Below are positions 5,890-6,529 of a DNA stretch of 6,529 bases, one piece after another. Origin of the DNA: Bacteroidales bacterium (GTDB taxonomy: Bacteria; Bacteroidota; Bacteroidia; Bacteroidales; ML635J-15). The stretch spans positions 1 through 6,529 of the forward strand of contig SLSH01000266.1 in the NCBI GenBank assembly GCA_007130555.1. Reading direction: 5' to 3'. The first letter of the stretch is position 1. Each line of letters starts with the position of its first letter. The position numbers were made by a program, and so were the translations under genes. A model generated the notes under the pieces. That model did no database searches, was not told the DNA's origin, and saw nothing but the letters and a program-made list of their open reading frames with translations.

Positions 5890-6468
5890 CTAATAATTCT
5901 CTGCTTTCAATTCAAAATACTCTATCCCGTGCTTACAGGCAGGGCAGATTTTAATGGCACATCTGCCGGTATGGATATAACCGCAATTTCTGCACATCCA
6001 TTTAACCTCACTGTCTTTTTCAAAAACTTTGTTACTCTTAATATTCTCTAATAATCTTAAATATCTTTTTTCATGCTCTGATTCTACCTTAGCAATCATT
6101 TTAAAAGAAGTTGCAATTTCTTTAAACCCCTCTTCTTCTGCAACTTTGGCAAATTCGGGATATAATTCCGACCATTCTTCATTCTCTCCTGCTGCCGCCG
6201 CGATAAGATTTTCTTCGGTGGTTCCGATTTTTCCTGCCGGAAACATTGCCGTAATTTCAACAGGTTCGCCTGTATCCATATACTTAAAAAACACCTTGGC
6301 ATGCTCTAATTCCTGTTCGGCTGTTTGCAGAAAAATCCCTGCAATTTGTTCATAACCTTCTTTTTTAGCTGCTTTTGCATAATAAGTATAACGAGACCTT
6401 GCCTGTGATTCGCCTGCAAAAGATTTTAATAAATTCTTTTCCGTTCTTGTTCCTTTAATACTACTCAT
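5890..6468 (-). CDS. rbr: Rubrerythrin
   Basis: Cytoplasmic non-haem iron peroxidase that reduces hydrogen peroxide to water in anaerobes and microaerophiles. Its 192 residues match the classical length. The ferritin-like four-helix domain (about 1-145) has the diiron ligand set E20, E53 and H56 (EQELEHA), E95 and E98 (GENEEW), and E129 and H132 (ESEH). The C-terminal rubredoxin domain (about 155-190) has two CxxC knuckles, C159/C162 and C175/C178, for the electron-transfer iron. C170 is an additional cysteine. The tail ends shortly after YFE with a TAG stop. The ATG at 6468 has an AT-rich leader of at least 50 bases. Electrons would come from a rubredoxin or NAD(P)H oxidoreductase encoded elsewhere. 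It lies upstream of prs on the same strand. Confidence 0.97.
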   Translation of the reverse strand: MSSIKGTRTEKNLLKSFAGESQARSRYTYYAKAAKKEGYEQIAGIFLQTAEQELEHAKVFFKYMDTGEPVEITAMFPAGKIGTTEENLIAAAAGENEEWSELYPEFAKVAEEEGFKEIATSFKMIAKVESEHEKRYLRLLENIKSNKVFEKDSEVKWMCRNCGYIHTGRCAIKICPACKHGIEYFELKAENY

Positions 6469-6521
6469 AATTTAAACTTTAATATTTTTTTAATTTAATA
6501 ATTCCATAAAAGTAAGATTAA

Positions 6522-6529
6522 CAAAAATA
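6522..6529 (-). promoter_or_regulatory. Candidate -7 element for rubrerythrin at the window edge
   Basis: The minus strand reads TATTTTTG, a full TAnnTTTG match, 53 bases before the start codon at 6468. The matching -33 element would be outside the window. A near match, TACTTTTA, lies closer to the gene at 6506-6513. Either would give an AT-rich leader. Confidence 0.35.

Overview
The window looks like ordinary chromosome from a Bacteroidota (Bacteroidetes) bacterium, probably an anaerobic or microaerophilic member. The signs are AT-rich DNA, A-rich leaders without Shine-Dalgarno sites, promoter elements of the TTTG / TAnnTTTG type used by the Bacteroidetes primary sigma factor, a Fib_succ_major surface-type domain, and a rubrerythrin. 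The assignment comes from these features only; there is no rRNA or other phylogenetic marker.

Layout, left to right. (1) Bases 1-1566 (+): the C-terminal half of an AcrB-like RND efflux pump whose 5' end lies outside the window. (2) Bases 1567-2111: a 545-base gap with no credible gene, holding several degenerate repeats and inverted repeats. (3) Bases 2112-2465 (+): a small exported protein of unknown function. (4) Bases 2574-3170 (+): a pyrimidine-dimer DNA glycosylase/endonuclease V-type repair protein, whose last third of a hundred or so residues are encoded by a second copy of a repeat found in the gap. (5) Bases 3230-3964 (-): an exported Fib_succ_major domain protein, convergent with the glycosylase. 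(6) Bases 4119-4880 (+): a PhnP-like metallo-beta-lactamase-fold hydrolase with a TTG start and a good Bacteroidetes promoter. (7) Bases 4888-5838 (-): ribose-phosphate pyrophosphokinase (prs). (8) Bases 5890-6468 (-): rubrerythrin, just upstream of prs on the same strand.

The genes do not form one pathway. Efflux, UV-lesion repair, peroxide defence and PRPP synthesis are housekeeping or stress functions in mostly separate transcription units. Only rubrerythrin-prs (51-base gap, no clear promoter between) looks like a possible operon.

I did not find a convincing new biological system. The most unusual signal is a pair of related, hairpin-forming repeat elements (about 1883-1979 and 3033-3130), one intergenic and the other translated as the C-terminal tail of the DNA glycosylase.
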